DNA from: Tabrizicola sp.
GTDB taxonomy: Bacteria; Pseudomonadota; Alphaproteobacteria; Rhodobacterales; Rhodobacteraceae
Reading direction: 5' to 3'
Length of the DNA stretch: 64,000 nt
Assembly (NCBI GenBank): GCA_016792685.1
Contig: JAEULQ010000065.1
Span: forward strand, 1 to 64,000
Under the pieces are notes generated by a model. It ran no database searches. It had not been told where the DNA came from and saw only the letters and a program-made list of their open reading frames with translations. The translations under genes and the position numbers were made by a program. Within the stretch, counting starts at the first letter, position 1, and every line of letters starts with the position of its first letter. Below, piece by piece: positions 63,435-64,000 of this stretch.

Positions 63435-64000
63435 TTAAACCTGTTCCGGAAAGCGCCAGCTCTCCGCCTCTGCGGCGATTCGCGCCGCGATGTCCTTGAT
63501 CAAGGGCGCGAAGCCCTCGAGTGCATCCAATGTCGTCCGTGCCGTGGTCGAGGTGACCGAAACAGCCCCGATGGCCCGACCGGCCCGGGTCAGAATCGGC
63601 ACCGCGCAGCAGATGATTCCCGGCTCGTGCTCCTCGCGGTCGAAGCCGTAGCCCCGGCTCCGAATCGCGGTAAGCTCGGCCTTCAGCAGTTCGGGCGTGT
63701 TCAGCGTATGCGGAGTGAAGCGGTGAAAGCTTTGCCGCGAGATCGCATTCTCCAGCGTCGCATCGTCCAAGTAGGCGAGCATCGCCTTTCCGACCCCGGT
63801 GCAATAGGCCGGGCCCACCTTTCCGGCCGAGGAAAACATCTCGACCGGACGGGCCGCGTTGCGCTTGTCGACGTAAAGGACCTGGCCCAGATCCAGTTGC
63901 GCCAGATGGATTGTCTCGCCGGTTTTCGCAGCCAATTCATCAAGATAGGGTCGCGCGATCGGCGCCAGCGAGGACTGCGCCCAGGCCGCGTGTGCCAGGC
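63435..64000 (-). CDS. IclR-family transcriptional regulator, N-terminus outside window
   Basis: An uninterrupted frame runs from the right edge through about 188 residues to the stop at 63435. It contains the IclR effector domain: 'ARPYLDELAAKTGETIHLAQ', 'LGQVLYVDKRNAARPVEMFS', 'TGVGKAMLAYLDD', 'RSRGYGFDREEHEPGIICCA' and 'AVSVTSTTARTTLDALEGFA'. The helix-turn-helix is missing only because the window ends. A TTG at 63935 is not a credible start. It is followed by the sugar ABC ATPase gene and probably controls that transport cluster. Confidence 0.85.
   Translation of the reverse strand, partial: LAHAAWAQSSLAPIARPYLDELAAKTGETIHLAQLDLGQVLYVDKRNAARPVEMFSSAGKVGPAYCTGVGKAMLAYLDDATLENAISRQSFHRFTPHTLNTPELLKAELTAIRSRGYGFDREEHEPGIICCAVPILTRAGRAIGAVSVTSTTARTTLDALEGFAPLIKDIAARIAAEAESWRFPEQV

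Overview
This is a GC-rich chromosomal segment, almost certainly from an alphaproteobacterium of the order Rhodobacterales (Rhodobacter/Tabrizicola/Gemmobacter-like). The main pointers are the gene content and order: a glycine-riboswitch gcvTHP operon, lgt-NDUFAF7-type methyltransferase-pgeF, a TauE/SafE plus TIGR02186 pair, nfuA-tsaB-rimI, an Irr-type box and a DmdC-like acyl-CoA dehydrogenase. The exact genus cannot be read from the sequence. No rRNA, IS element, integrase, CRISPR array or complete prophage was seen. One tRNA is present, tRNA-Ala(CGC).

Layout. 1-0.8 kb: a small accessory-looking operon (XRE regulator, lipoprotein, Rap1a-like protein cut by the window edge) abutting the 3' end of tRNA-Ala. 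1-3 kb: a thioredoxin-2 gene broken by an in-frame amber codon, a DUF3775 protein and the AzlCD branched-chain amino-acid exporter. 3-4.5 kb: two related small secreted proteins. 4.5-9.2 kb: the glycine cleavage operon gcvT-gcvH-gcvP behind a tandem glycine riboswitch. 9.2-15.7 kb: MATE exporter, gltX, small conserved proteins, a Tat-exported metallo-beta-lactamase-fold protein and a PfkB kinase. 15.6-28.6 kb: nadE, an 18-repeat MORN protein, gshB-yraN-rsmI, an LpoA-like lipoprotein, glnD, murJ, a rhomboid-fold protein lacking catalytic residues, and trpS. 29-32.3 kb: YbjN-like, proC, csaA, a 2-hydroxyacid dehydrogenase and a sulfotransferase-like gene in a tightly overlapping operon.

32.4-44.2 kb is a lipid/acyl-CoA catabolism region. 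Two MerR-type regulators, an acyl-CoA dehydrogenase, a GST, a thiolase, two NTF2-like proteins, a cupin, a bicupin and a FadB-type multifunctional enzyme all run on the minus strand. Divergently come two hotdog thioesterases and a second MATE exporter. A palindrome within a 19-bp-spacer MerR promoter precedes the first regulator, and a 12-of-14 match to it precedes the NTF2/cupin/fadB operon, suggesting one regulon.

44.3-49.8 kb: a third member of the secreted family, a universal stress protein, an EptA-like phosphoethanolamine transferase with DgkA, and nfuA (behind an Irr-type box) with tsaB and rimI. 49.8-55.5 kb: a BMP-type nucleoside ABC transporter with purine-nucleoside phosphorylase, preceded by a RutR-like palindrome. 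55.5-64 kb: TauE/SafE and TIGR02186, UbiK, Lgt, a methyltransferase, PgeF, an Lrp regulator divergent from trxB, a sugar-ABC ATPase and a truncated IclR regulator.

The items most worth a second look are the nonsense codon in trxC, the three-member two-cysteine secreted family with near-constant cysteine spacing, the cupin/NTF2/fadB operon with its MerR-type operators, the pseudo-rhomboid, the predicted Irr and RutR sites, and the multi-palindrome intergenic elements near 7.35 and 62.3 kb.
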